NCBI RefSeq assembly: GCF_005403045.1
Contig: NZ_BJCL01000010.1
Coordinates: forward strand, 124,001-188,000
Length of the DNA: 64,000 nt
Origin: Pseudaquabacterium pictum
GTDB lineage: Bacteria > Pseudomonadota > Gammaproteobacteria > Burkholderiales > Burkholderiaceae_C
Reading direction: 5' to 3'
Shown: positions 55,910 through 63,844 of the stretch, one piece after another
Numbering within the stretch: the first letter of the stretch is position 1
Layout of the letters: every line of letters begins with the position of its first letter
Notes under the pieces: generated by a model
Databases searched by the model: none
What the model was told of the DNA's origin: nothing
What the model saw: the letters and a program-made list of their open reading frames with translations, nothing else
Translations under genes and position numbers: made by a program

Positions 55910-57139
55910 TCAGCGCGTCGCCACGGCGGCCAGTGCCTGCCGCAGCAACGCCAGGGCGGTGTCGATCTCGGCGTGTCCGATGTTCAGCGCCGGCATCAGC
56001 CGCAGCAGGTGCGGGCGCGGCGCGTTCAGCAGCAGGCCGGCGGGCGCCAGGTCGCGCGCCGCGGCCACCACCTGCTCGGCGCGGTCATCCGGCAGCACCA
56101 GCGCCCGCAGCAGGCCGGCGCCACGCTCGGCCACCAGGCCGTGGTCGCGCACGATGGCCTGCAGGCCGTCGGACAGCTGCTGCGCCCGCTGCCGCACGCC
56201 GGCCAGGAAGGTCGCGCTGCAGACCTCGCTCACCACCGCCAGCCCCACCGCCGCCATCAGCGGGTTGCCGCCGTAGGTGCCGCCCTGGTCGCCGGGCGCA
56301 AAGCAGTTGAAGCGCTCCCGGCACAGCACGGCGGCCAGCGGCACACCACCGCCGATGCCCTTGCCCAGCGTCACCACGTCGGGTTCGATGCCGTACAGCT
56401 GGTGGGCAAAGGCCTGGCCGCAGCGGCCGATGCCGGTCTGCACCTCGTCAACGATCAGCAGCACCCCGCGCTCAGTGGTCAGCGCGCGCAGGTCGCGCAC
56501 GAAGCCGGGGTCGGCCAGCTGCACGCCGGCCTCGCCCTGCACCAGCTCCAGCATCACCGCCACGGTGTCGGGCGTGATGGCCTGCTCCACCGAGGCGATG
56601 TCGTTGTACCGGGCCTTCGCAAAGCCGCCGGGCATGGGCGCGAACAGCCGGTCCCAGCCGGGCTTGCCCGAGGCACTCATCATCGCCAGCGTGCGGCCGT
56701 GGAAGCCGCCGTCGAAGCTGATGATGCTGTGCGCACCGCCGCGCATGCGCTGGCCCCAGCGCCGTGCCAGCTTCACTGCCGCCTCGTTGGCCTCGGCGCC
56801 GGAGTTGCTCAGGTAGACGCGGTCGAAGCCGCTGACCGCCACCAGCTTCGCCGCCAGGTCCAGCAGCGGCTGGTTGTGGAAGGCCGGGCTGGGGTTGATC
56901 AGCCGCTGGGCTTGCGCCGTCAGCGCCTGCACCACCAGCGGCGGGCTGTGGCCCAGGCAGTTGACCGCCCAGCCCTGCACCAGGTCGAGGTAACGCTTGC
57001 CCTGCGCGTCCTCCAGCCAGTCGCCACGGCCCTGCACGAAGACGGTGTCGGGGCGGGTGGTGACGGTGATCAGGTCGCGGCCCAGGTCGGCCGGCGCCTG
57101 GGCCGGTGGCAGCGTGGTCAGTGGATGGTCCAAGGTCAT
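55910..57139 (-). CDS. argD: Class III (acetyl)ornithine aminotransferase
   Basis: This 409-residue PLP-dependent class III aminotransferase is most like acetylornithine or ornithine aminotransferases in arginine metabolism. The PLP Lys 260 lies in TLGKGIGGGVPLAA. DEVQTGIGRCG and NSGAEANEAAVKLAR are present. The exact substrate (acetylornithine, ornithine, GABA or putrescine-derived) cannot be decided from sequence. Its ATG at 57139 overlaps the stop of the DJ-1-like gene as ATGA, so the two are translationally coupled. Confidence 0.9.
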   Translation of the reverse strand: MTLDHPLTTLPPAQAPADLGRDLITVTTRPDTVFVQGRGDWLEDAQGKRYLDLVQGWAVNCLGHSPPLVVQALTAQAQRLINPSPAFHNQPLLDLAAKLVAVSGFDRVYLSNSGAEANEAAVKLARRWGQRMRGGAHSIISFDGGFHGRTLAMMSASGKPGWDRLFAPMPGGFAKARYNDIASVEQAITPDTVAVMLELVQGEAGVQLADPGFVRDLRALTTERGVLLIVDEVQTGIGRCGQAFAHQLYGIEPDVVTLGKGIGGGVPLAAVLCRERFNCFAPGDQGGTYGGNPLMAAVGLAVVSEVCSATFLAGVRQRAQQLSDGLQAIVRDHGLVAERGAGLLRALVLPDDRAEQVVAAARDLAPAGLLLNAPRPHLLRLMPALNIGHAEIDTALALLRQALAAVATR

Positions 57140-57756
57140 GGTGTGGGCTCCCAGTCGAATTCCATCTGCCGCGCAGTGCGCAGCGCCAGGTCGCGGCTGT
57201 GCAGCCGCGCCGCCAGATGCAGGCTCATCGCGATGCCGGCGGCGATGCCGGCCGAGGTGACGATGCGGCCCTGGTCCACCCAGCGCACGCCGTCGCGCAC
57301 CTGCACCGCTGGTCGCAGCGTTCGCAGCGCGTCCAGGTCTTCCCAGTGGGTGGTGGCTTCCAGGCCGTCGAGCACGCCGGCCTGGGCCAGCAGCAGCGCC
57401 CCGGTGCACACCGAGGCCAGGATGCGCGCGGTGCGCGCCTGGCCGGCCACCCAGGTGGACAGGTCGGGGCGGTCCAGTTCGGCGTCGACCACGCCGCCGG
57501 GCACGATGGCCACGTCCAGCGGCGGGTGGTCCTGCAGGCCATGGTCGGGCTGCAGCCGCAGGCCGGCACGGGCGCGCACCGGGGCGGCGTCGCGGGCCAG
57601 CGTCAGCACGCTGAACAGCGCTGGCGTGCCCGGCGCATCGCTGCGGGCCTGCACCCGCGCGGCGGTGGTGAAGACCTCGTAGGGCCCGGCCATGTCCAGC
57701 AGCTCCACGGCGTCGAAGACGACGATGCCCACCCGCATTCCTCCCTGCGTGCCCAT
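57136..57756 (-). CDS. DJ-1/PfpI-family protein
   Basis: This 206-residue protein with the DJ-1/PfpI fold has the nucleophile elbow Cys 117 in ASVCTGALLLAQAG, with VAIVPGG upstream and VTSAGIAAGIAMSLHLAARL after it. That last pattern matches the N-terminal domain of GlxA/ArgR-type AraC regulators, yet this protein has no helix-turn-helix. It may be a stand-alone sensor or a small-molecule-modifying enzyme. The ATG at 57756 has AAGGAG six bases upstream; the ATG at 57738 lacks good spacing. The stop overlaps the aminotransferase start. Confidence 0.88.
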   Translation of the reverse strand: MGTQGGMRVGIVVFDAVELLDMAGPYEVFTTAARVQARSDAPGTPALFSVLTLARDAAPVRARAGLRLQPDHGLQDHPPLDVAIVPGGVVDAELDRPDLSTWVAGQARTARILASVCTGALLLAQAGVLDGLEATTHWEDLDALRTLRPAVQVRDGVRWVDQGRIVTSAGIAAGIAMSLHLAARLHSRDLALRTARQMEFDWEPTP

Positions 57757-57883
57757 GTGCTTCTCCTTGACTCGTTGCCATGCACAGGCCAACAGCTTGC
57801 CGCTGCTGCGCGATGGCCGCCAGGACGCTGTTCCCACTTTTTCTGCCATGGCATGAACTGCAGGTCTGGGCGATGATGCGGCC

Positions 57884-58867
57884 ATGGCCTGCCGCATCAC
57901 CTTCGTGCTGTTTCCCGGTTTCCAGCAGCTGGACCTGGCCGGTCCGATGGCGGTGTTCGAGGTGGCGCTGCTGGCCCAGCCCGGCAGCTACACCTGGCGC
58001 CTGGTGGCCAGCCAGGGGCCGGCCGTGCGCAGCTCGGCCGGCGTGGCTTGGCCGGTGCAGGCGCTGCCGCGCACGCTGGGTGACGGCGATCTGGTGATGG
58101 TGATCGGCGGCGACGGTGTCGATGCCGCCTGCGCCGATGCGGCACTCATCGCCTGGCTGCGTCGCGCCAGCCGGTCGGCCGCGCGGGTGGCCAGCATCTG
58201 CAGCGGCAGCCTGGTGCTGGCCGCCGCCGGCCTGCTGGACCACCGCACCGCCACCACCCACTGGTCGCGCAGCCGCCAGTTCGCCTGCGACTTCCCGGCG
58301 GTGCAGCTGCAGGCCGACCGCATCTATGTGCGCGAGCCGGCGCAGCGCCGCGGCCCGCAGCCGCGGCCCGAGGTCTGGACCAGCGCTGGCATGACCGCCG
58401 GCATCGACCTCTGCCTGGCCCTGGTGGCGCATGACCATGGCGAGGCGCTGGCCCGCGAAGCGGCACGCCAGCTGGTGGTGGAGCGCCGCCGCCCCGGCGG
58501 GCAGTCGCAGTTCTCGCCGCTGCTGGACTTGCAGCGGCCGGAAGGCCGCTTCACCGGCCTGCTCGACCAGGTGCGCAGCCAGTTGCGCGATGACCACCGG
58601 GTGGAGGCGCTGGCCGCCCGCGCCTGCATGAGCCCGCGCCACTTCGCCCGCTGCTTCCGCGCCGAGACCGGCACCGCGCCGGCCCATGCGGTCGAGCGGC
58701 TGCGGGTGGAGGCGGCGCGCACCGCGCTGGAGAGCGGCCAGCCCTCGCTGCAGCGCATCGCCGACGACTGCGGCTTCGGCAGCACCGAGCGCATGCGCCG
58801 CTCGTTCCAGCGCCTGCTGGGCCGGCCGCCGCTGGCCTTCCGCAAGGCCGGCGCGGCGGCAGCCTGA
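57884..58867 (+). CDS. GlxA/ArgR-type AraC transcriptional regulator
   Basis: This 327-residue regulator has an N-terminal DJ-1/PfpI domain (VLFPGFQQLDLAGPMAVFEV, VMVIGGDGVD, Cys 106 in ASICSGSLVLAAAG, VWTSAGMTAGIDLCLALVAHD). An AraC DNA-binding domain follows (VEALAARACMSPRHFARCFRAETGTAPAHAVERLRVEAARTAL, then GFGSTERMRRSFQRLLGRPPLAFR). The N-terminal domain probably binds an amino acid or amide. It is divergent from the DJ-1/aminotransferase pair with 127 bases between and likely controls them. It is convergent with pxpA, five bases from that stop. Confidence 0.93.
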   Translation: MACRITFVLFPGFQQLDLAGPMAVFEVALLAQPGSYTWRLVASQGPAVRSSAGVAWPVQALPRTLGDGDLVMVIGGDGVDAACADAALIAWLRRASRSAARVASICSGSLVLAAAGLLDHRTATTHWSRSRQFACDFPAVQLQADRIYVREPAQRRGPQPRPEVWTSAGMTAGIDLCLALVAHDHGEALAREAARQLVVERRRPGGQSQFSPLLDLQRPEGRFTGLLDQVRSQLRDDHRVEALAARACMSPRHFARCFRAETGTAPAHAVERLRVEAARTALESGQPSLQRIADDCGFGSTERMRRSFQRLLGRPPLAFRKAGAAAA

Positions 58868-58872
58868 GCCGT

Positions 58873-59649
58873 TCAGCCCTGCAGGTCGGGCAGATCGGGC
58901 AGGGGGCGCAGCCGGTGGCCGGCGGCCAGCAGGCCGTCGCGTACCGCGGCGGCGGTGGCCACCGCATGGTGGTTGTCGCCGTGCACGCAGATGCTGTGGA
59001 AGCGGGTGGGTAGCAGCTTGCCGCTGGCGGTGACGATGCCGCCCTGGTCCAGCATGCGCAGCACATGGGCCAGGCAGGCGGCGCTGCTGTCGAGCACCGC
59101 GCCAGGCTGGCTGCGTGGCACCAGGTTGCCGTCGTCGGTGTAGGCCCGGTCGGCAAACACTTCGTCGGCCACCCGCAGGCCGGCGGCGCGGCCAGCCCGG
59201 GCCAGCTGCGACAAGGCCGGCGCCAGCAGGATCAGGCCGGGGTCCACCGACTTCACCGCCTGGGCGATGGTGGTGGCCATCGCGGCATCCTCGCAGGCCA
59301 TGTTGCTCATCGCGCCATGCGGCTTGACATGGGTGACGGCCAGCCCCTGCGTGCGGGCCATGCCGATGAGCGCACCCACCTGGTAGACCACCACCGCCGC
59401 CAGCTCGTCGGCGCCCAGGCGCATCACCCGGCGGCCGAAGCCCTGCAGATCGGGGAAGGCCGGGTGCGCGCCGATGCTGACGCCGGCGGCGCGGGCCAGC
59501 CGCACCGTCTGCGCCATCACCAGCGGATCACCGGCATGGAAGCCGCAAGCCACGTTGGCCGATCCGACGATGCGCAGCAGGGCCGCGTCATCGCCCATGC
59601 GCCAGGCGCCGAAGCTTTCGCCGAGGTCGGCGTTGAGGTTGATGTCCAT
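58873..59649 (-). CDS. pxpA: 5-oxoprolinase subunit A
   Basis: PxpA (LamB/YcsF family, 258 residues) is the subunit that, with PxpB and PxpC, hydrolyses 5-oxoproline (pyroglutamate) to glutamate using ATP. Family signatures are at the N-terminus (MDINLNADLGESFGAWRMGDD, NVACGFHAGDPLVM), then HPAFPDLQGFGRR and VKPHGAMSNMAC. It is the last gene of pxpBCA and starts 29 bases after the pxpC stop. It converges with the GlxA-type regulator gene. Confidence 0.95.
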   Translation of the reverse strand: MDINLNADLGESFGAWRMGDDAALLRIVGSANVACGFHAGDPLVMAQTVRLARAAGVSIGAHPAFPDLQGFGRRVMRLGADELAAVVVYQVGALIGMARTQGLAVTHVKPHGAMSNMACEDAAMATTIAQAVKSVDPGLILLAPALSQLARAGRAAGLRVADEVFADRAYTDDGNLVPRSQPGAVLDSSAACLAHVLRMLDQGGIVTASGKLLPTRFHSICVHGDNHHAVATAAAVRDGLLAAGHRLRPLPDLPDLQG

Positions 59650-59678
59650 GGGTGGCAGGTCCAGGCTGGGTGTCAGGG

Positions 59679-60743
59679 TCAGGGCGCAAGGGCGTCGATC
59701 ATCGCGCTGACGAGGTTGCCGCCGTACAGCGCGCCCAGGTCCACGCCGTCGACCAGGGTCAGCGGCGTGATGGCGGCGAGGTGCTGGCGGATGCCGGCTT
59801 CATGGGCGCGGGCCAGCGCCTCGGCCTCGGCCACGCTGATGGCGGCAAAGCGCAGGGCGGCGCCCACCGGCGCGCTGGCCAGCCGCGCCAGGTCGGCCGA
59901 CGCCACGGTGGCGATCTTCGGGTAGCCGCCCACCGTCTGGCCATCGGCCAGCAGCACGATGGGCAGGCCGTTGCCGGGCACCTGGATGGACCCGGGCACG
60001 GCGGCATCGCTGACGATCTCGGCCCCCTTGTCGGGCCGGTGCTGCAGCGCTGGCGCGCCTTCCAGCCGCACGCCCATGCGGTCGGCATCGCGCGAGACGC
60101 GGTAGGTGGCCGACAGGAAGGCGGCCCAGGCGGCGGCATCGAAATGGTCGTCCTGCGGACCGGGCACCACCCGCACCGGCTGGGCCGTCAGGCTGGCCGG
60201 CACGGGCGGCTGCGGCAGCACCCGTTCGGCCGCGCTGCTGCCCGGCGGCGGCAGGGGCAGGGCGGCCACCACCAGCCGGTCGCCGGCGGCCAGCGGGCGG
60301 CCGGCCACGCCGCCCAGGCGGGCGCGGCTGTAGGTCGACGCACTGCCCAGCACCGGCGCCACCACCAGGCCGGCGGCGGCGATGTAGCCCAGCCGGCCGC
60401 TGCGCAGCGGCCCCACCCGCAGCACATCGCCCGGCTGCAGCGTGATGCTGCGCCAGGATGCCAGCACGCTGCGCTCGCCGCCGCGCTGCAGCGTGGCGCT
60501 GAAGTCGCCGGCCAGGCCCAGTTGCACCGGGGCGTCCAGCGCCTGCAGCGTGGGCCCGGCCATGAAGAACTCGATCGCCGGTGCGCCGCCGTCCTGGCCG
60601 GCCAGGGCGTTGGCGATGCGCAGCAGCCCGCCGTCCAGCGCGCCCGCGCCGGGCACGCCGTAGCGGCGCCAGCCACGCCGGCCCCCGTCCTGCACCGTGG
60701 CCATGGCGCCGGCAGCGCTGATCAGCAGGTGGGTGGTGGCCAT
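59679..60743 (-). CDS. pxpC: 5-oxoprolinase subunit C
   Basis: PxpC (KipA-like, biotin-dependent carboxyltransferase-like fold, 354 residues) carries the signature GAMATVQDGGRRGWRRYGVPGAGALD at its start. PVRVVPGPQDDHF and the later ADRMGVRLEG, DAAVPGSIQVPGNGLPIVLLADGQTVGGYPKI region are also present. It forms the catalytic complex with PxpB. It begins seven bases after the pxpB stop. Confidence 0.95.
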   Translation of the reverse strand: MATTHLLISAAGAMATVQDGGRRGWRRYGVPGAGALDGGLLRIANALAGQDGGAPAIEFFMAGPTLQALDAPVQLGLAGDFSATLQRGGERSVLASWRSITLQPGDVLRVGPLRSGRLGYIAAAGLVVAPVLGSASTYSRARLGGVAGRPLAAGDRLVVAALPLPPPGSSAAERVLPQPPVPASLTAQPVRVVPGPQDDHFDAAAWAAFLSATYRVSRDADRMGVRLEGAPALQHRPDKGAEIVSDAAVPGSIQVPGNGLPIVLLADGQTVGGYPKIATVASADLARLASAPVGAALRFAAISVAEAEALARAHEAGIRQHLAAITPLTLVDGVDLGALYGGNLVSAMIDALAP

Positions 60744-60750
60744 GGCTGCG

Positions 60751-61500
60751 TCAATCCGCCTGCAGGAAGCTGTGCGGCATCAGCCGGCCGGCGCGCAGGT
60801 CGGCATCCAGCGCGGCCAGGCGGTCGGCCGACACGGGTTCGAACTGGATGTGGTCGCCCGGCGCCAGCAGCACCGGGTTGGCAGCCGCGGCATCGAACAG
60901 CGGCACGGGGCAGCGGCCCAGCAGGTTCCAGCCGCCCGGGCTCTCCCAGGGGTAGATGCAGGACAGCGGGCCGGTGATGGCCACCGAGCCGGCGGGCACC
61001 CGCACCCGCGGCTCGCGCCGGCGTGGCACCGACAAGGCATCGGGCAGCTGGCCCATGAACGGAAAGCCCGGCATGAAGCCCAGCATGTAGACGGTGAAGG
61101 GGGTGGCCGCATGCTGCTGCACCACCGCCTCGGGCGACAGGCCGGTGGCGGCGGCCACCGCGTCCAGATCAGCGCCGAAGTCGCCCCCGTAGCAGACCGG
61201 CAGCCGCCAGTGCCGCGCCTGCGCCGGTGCGGCCTGGCCGGCATCGGCCAGCAGCGCATGCAGCTGCGCATCCAGCACGGCGCGGCGGGTGACCAGCGGG
61301 TCGTACAGCACGGTGAGTGAGCGGAAGGTGGGCACCGTCTCCACCACGCCGGGCAGCAGGCCGCGGGCGCGGGCCGCATCCAGCGCCTGCTCGGCCGCGG
61401 CCACGCGGGCCACCAGGGCCGGCGTGATCTGGCTGCCGAACTCCAGCGTCACCGCGCTGTCGCCGGCATCCAGCAGGCGCACATCAGGCCGGGCCGCCAC
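60751..61500 (-). CDS. pxpB: 5-oxoprolinase subunit B
   Basis: PxpB (KipI-like, 249 residues) has the family start LLDAGDSAVTLEFG, and further VCYGGDFGADLDAVAAATGL, FMPGFPFMGQLPDAL, SVPRRREPRVRVPAGSVAITGPLSCIYPWESPGGWNLLGRCP. The start is a GTG at 61500; no in-frame ATG is available. No strong ribosome site is seen, so the exact start is uncertain by a few codons. It is the first gene of pxpBCA and divergent from the Rieske gene. Confidence 0.93.
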   Translation of the reverse strand: MAARPDVRLLDAGDSAVTLEFGSQITPALVARVAAAEQALDAARARGLLPGVVETVPTFRSLTVLYDPLVTRRAVLDAQLHALLADAGQAAPAQARHWRLPVCYGGDFGADLDAVAAATGLSPEAVVQQHAATPFTVYMLGFMPGFPFMGQLPDALSVPRRREPRVRVPAGSVAITGPLSCIYPWESPGGWNLLGRCPVPLFDAAAANPVLLAPGDHIQFEPVSADRLAALDADLRAGRLMPHSFLQAD

Positions 61501-61667
61501 CGCACCACCGCATCGCTTGCACCACCATCGTCACCACGACCATCCGGAACACACCCATGCGCCATTGTGCGGGCAGGGCAGCTTGCGCTGGCGCAAGCTG
61601 CAGGCACGCGGGTGCAGGCGCGCAGGCAGGCAGGCGCCTAAGGTTCCACCACCACGAGGAACCCACG
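61501..61667. other. Divergent promoter region, pxpBCA / Rieske operon
   Basis: These 167 bases hold the starts of two divergent transcripts. GAGGAACCCACG just before the Rieske ATG is a good ribosome site. Several GCAGG and CAGGCA repeats (around 61600-61640) are present. No clear promoter core was identified. Confidence 0.3.
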
Positions 61668-62288
61668 ATGACGCCCACCCTGCCGATCGCCTGCCCTGCC
61701 GCGCTGGCCGTGTTGCCCGACCCCGAGAAACGCCTCTGGCTCGTCGCCACCGGCGTGGCCGGCGGTGTGGCGGCACTGGCCACCGCCGTGCCTTTCGTGT
61801 CCAGCTTTGCGCCCAGCGAGCGTGCCCGCGCCGCCGGCGGGCCGGTGGAGGTGGCGTTGGCCGACATCCCGCCCGGCGGCAGCAAGACGGTGGAATGGCG
61901 CGGCAAGCCGGTGTGGGTGGTGCGGCGCACGCCGGCCATGCTGGCGGCGCTGCAGGGCCATGATGCGCAGCTGGTCGATCCGCAGTCGCTGCGCGATCAG
62001 CAGCCCGCAGCGGCCCGCAACGCAGCGCGCGCCATCCGCCCCGAGATCTTCGTGGCGGTGGGCATCTGCACCCACCTGGGCTGCTCACCCAGCGACGCGC
62101 CCGCAGGCGGGCCCAACCCCAGCCTGCCGGCCGATTGGCCCGGCGGCTTCTTCTGCCCCTGCCATGGCTCCACCTTCGATGGCGCCGGCCGGGTCTTCAA
62201 GAACAAGCCTGCGCCCACCAACCTGGAGGTGCCGCCCCACCGCTTTGCCGGCGACAGCCGGCTGCTGATCGGCACCGACACGGCCTGA
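61668..62288 (+). CDS. Rieske iron-sulfur protein, solo petA-like
   Basis: This 206-residue membrane-anchored Rieske protein has an N-terminal segment with a hydrophobic helix (about 24-48, LWLVATGVAGGVAALATAVPFVSSF) and the 2Fe-2S cluster ligands. Box I CTHLGC (134-139) supplies Cys 134 and His 136; box II CPCHGS (163-168) supplies Cys 163 and His 166. The Cys 139-Cys 165 disulfide is typical of bc1 Rieske proteins. No cytochrome b or c1 gene follows; a YeeE/YedE permease gene does. It may therefore be a second, dedicated Rieske protein in sulfur oxidation. Confidence 0.92.
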   Translation: MTPTLPIACPAALAVLPDPEKRLWLVATGVAGGVAALATAVPFVSSFAPSERARAAGGPVEVALADIPPGGSKTVEWRGKPVWVVRRTPAMLAALQGHDAQLVDPQSLRDQQPAAARNAARAIRPEIFVAVGICTHLGCSPSDAPAGGPNPSLPADWPGGFFCPCHGSTFDGAGRVFKNKPAPTNLEVPPHRFAGDSRLLIGTDTA

Positions 62289-62323
62289 GCCGTCGGCGGC
62301 CGGCGCGGCGCCACAATCCGCGC

Positions 62324-63439
62324 ATGCAAGAGTCGGATGTTCAGGCGCTGACGGCCCTGGTGCTGGGCAGTGCCTTCGGGTTGTCGGTGCTGTTTGGCGC
62401 GATCGCGCAGCGCACCCATTTCTGCACCATGGGGGCGGTGGCCGACGTGGTGAACATGGGCGACTGGACGCGCCTGCGCATGTGGGTGCTGGCCATCGCG
62501 GTGGCGGTGCTGGGCTTCAACGGCATGGTGGGCGCCGGCTGGATCGCCGCGCGTGACAGCCTGTACGCCGGGCCACAGCTGCCCTGGCTGTCGGCCCTGG
62601 TGGGCGGGCTGCTGTTCGGCTTCGGCATGGTGCTGGCTTCGGGCTGCGGCAGCAAGAGCCTGGTGCGGCTGGGCGCCGGCAACCTGAAGTCCGGCGTGGT
62701 GCTGCTGGTGCTGGCGGTCTCGGGCATGGCCACGCTCAAGGGCATCACTGCGGTGTTGCGGGTGCACACGGTGGATGCCGCCGTGCTGCCGCTGCCCAGC
62801 GGGCAGGATCTGCCCAGCCTGCTGGCCGCCGGGCTGGGCCTGCCGGTGCCGCAGATGGCGCTGCTGCTGGGCGCGCTGGTGGCCGGGGTGCTGCTGGCCT
62901 GGGTGCTGCGCCGGCCCGAGGGCCGCAGCGCCGAGGTGTGGCTGGGTGGCGCCGGCATCGGCGCGGTGGTGGTGGGGCTGTGGTGGGTGTCGGGCCGGCT
63001 GGGCTTCGTGGCCGAGCATCCGGTGACGCTGGAGCCCAGCTTCCTGGCCACCAACTCCCGCCGCATGGAGGCCCTGAGCATGGCCGCGCCGGTGGCCTAC
63101 GCGCTGGACTGGCTGCTGTTCTTCAGCGACAGCGCCAAGGTGCTGACCATCGGCATCGTCAGCGTGGTCGGCGTGGTGGCCGGCTCGGCCGCGGTGGCGC
63201 TGGCCACCGGCAGCTTCCGCTGGGAAGGCTTCGGCGGCGTGGGCGACCTGGCCCACCACCTGGCCGGCGGCGTGCTGATGGGCGTGGGCGGCGTCACCGC
63301 GCTGGGCTGCAGCATCGGTCAGGGGCTCTCGGGCGTGTCGACACTGGCCCTGGGCAGCCTGCTGGCGCTGGCGGCCATCGCGGCCGGCAGCGTGCTGGCG
63401 CTGCGCTACCAGGCCTGGCTGCTGGACCGGGAAGGCTGA
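62324..63439 (+). CDS. YeeE/YedE-family sulfur transporter
   Basis: This 371-residue inner-membrane protein has about nine to ten hydrophobic helices. Conserved cysteines lie in the family motifs FGMVLASGCGSKSLVRLGAGNLKS and GGVTALGCSIGQGLSGVSTLALGS. YeeE/YedE (TsuA/PmpA-type) proteins take up thiosulfate or move sulfur-containing ions, with cysteine relays in the pore. It looks like a fusion of two halves, each with one motif. It starts 35 bases after the Rieske stop and precedes a cytochrome c gene, supporting a role in sulfur metabolism. Confidence 0.92.
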   Translation: MQESDVQALTALVLGSAFGLSVLFGAIAQRTHFCTMGAVADVVNMGDWTRLRMWVLAIAVAVLGFNGMVGAGWIAARDSLYAGPQLPWLSALVGGLLFGFGMVLASGCGSKSLVRLGAGNLKSGVVLLVLAVSGMATLKGITAVLRVHTVDAAVLPLPSGQDLPSLLAAGLGLPVPQMALLLGALVAGVLLAWVLRRPEGRSAEVWLGGAGIGAVVVGLWWVSGRLGFVAEHPVTLEPSFLATNSRRMEALSMAAPVAYALDWLLFFSDSAKVLTIGIVSVVGVVAGSAAVALATGSFRWEGFGGVGDLAHHLAGGVLMGVGGVTALGCSIGQGLSGVSTLALGSLLALAAIAAGSVLALRYQAWLLDREG

Positions 63440-63527
63440 GCCGGCGCCGGCCCACAACCCCGCCGGCACCGCCGGGCCGGCGGCGCTGGCACACTCGCAG
63501 GTCCGATCCACCACCGGAGAGCGCTGG

Positions 63528-63836
63528 ATGAAATCTGTCGTGCTGGCCGCAGCCTGGGCCGTGGCCTGGCTGCCGCAACTTGCATCTGCCCAGGATGCGC
63601 ACCTGGCCCGCAACCTGGCGGCCACCTGTGCCAACTGCCACGGCACCAACGGTCAGGCCCGTGGCGACATGCGCCCGCTGGCCGGCTTGCCGGCCGACAG
63701 GATCATGGCCGCGATGGCCGACTACAAGCGTGGTGCCCTGCCCGCAACGATCATGCACCAGATCGCCAAGGGCTACACCGACGAACAGATCCGCCTGGTG
63801 GCCGGCTACTTCGCCGCGCAGCCGGCCCGTCCATGA
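63528..63836 (+). CDS. Small c-type cytochrome, probable FCSD cytochrome subunit
   Basis: This 102-residue periplasmic cytochrome has a signal peptide (MKSVVLAAAWAVAWLPQLASAQ) and one heme site CANCH at 34-38. A downstream methionine region (GDMRPLAGLPADRIMAAMADYKRGALPATIMHQ) supplies the likely axial ligand. The next gene, starting eight bases after the stop, encodes the flavin subunit of flavocytochrome c sulfide dehydrogenase, so this is probably its electron acceptor (FccA-like). GGAGAG precedes the ATG by about nine bases. Confidence 0.88.
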   Translation: MKSVVLAAAWAVAWLPQLASAQDAHLARNLAATCANCHGTNGQARGDMRPLAGLPADRIMAAMADYKRGALPATIMHQIAKGYTDEQIRLVAGYFAAQPARP

Positions 63837-63844
63837 GGCCGCCG

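Noticed and set aside
55910-58687. A 925-residue minus-strand protein
   Set aside because: Only the part after 57139 is an aminotransferase; upstream sequence is an antisense shadow of the GlxA-type regulator and the DJ-1 gene in another frame.
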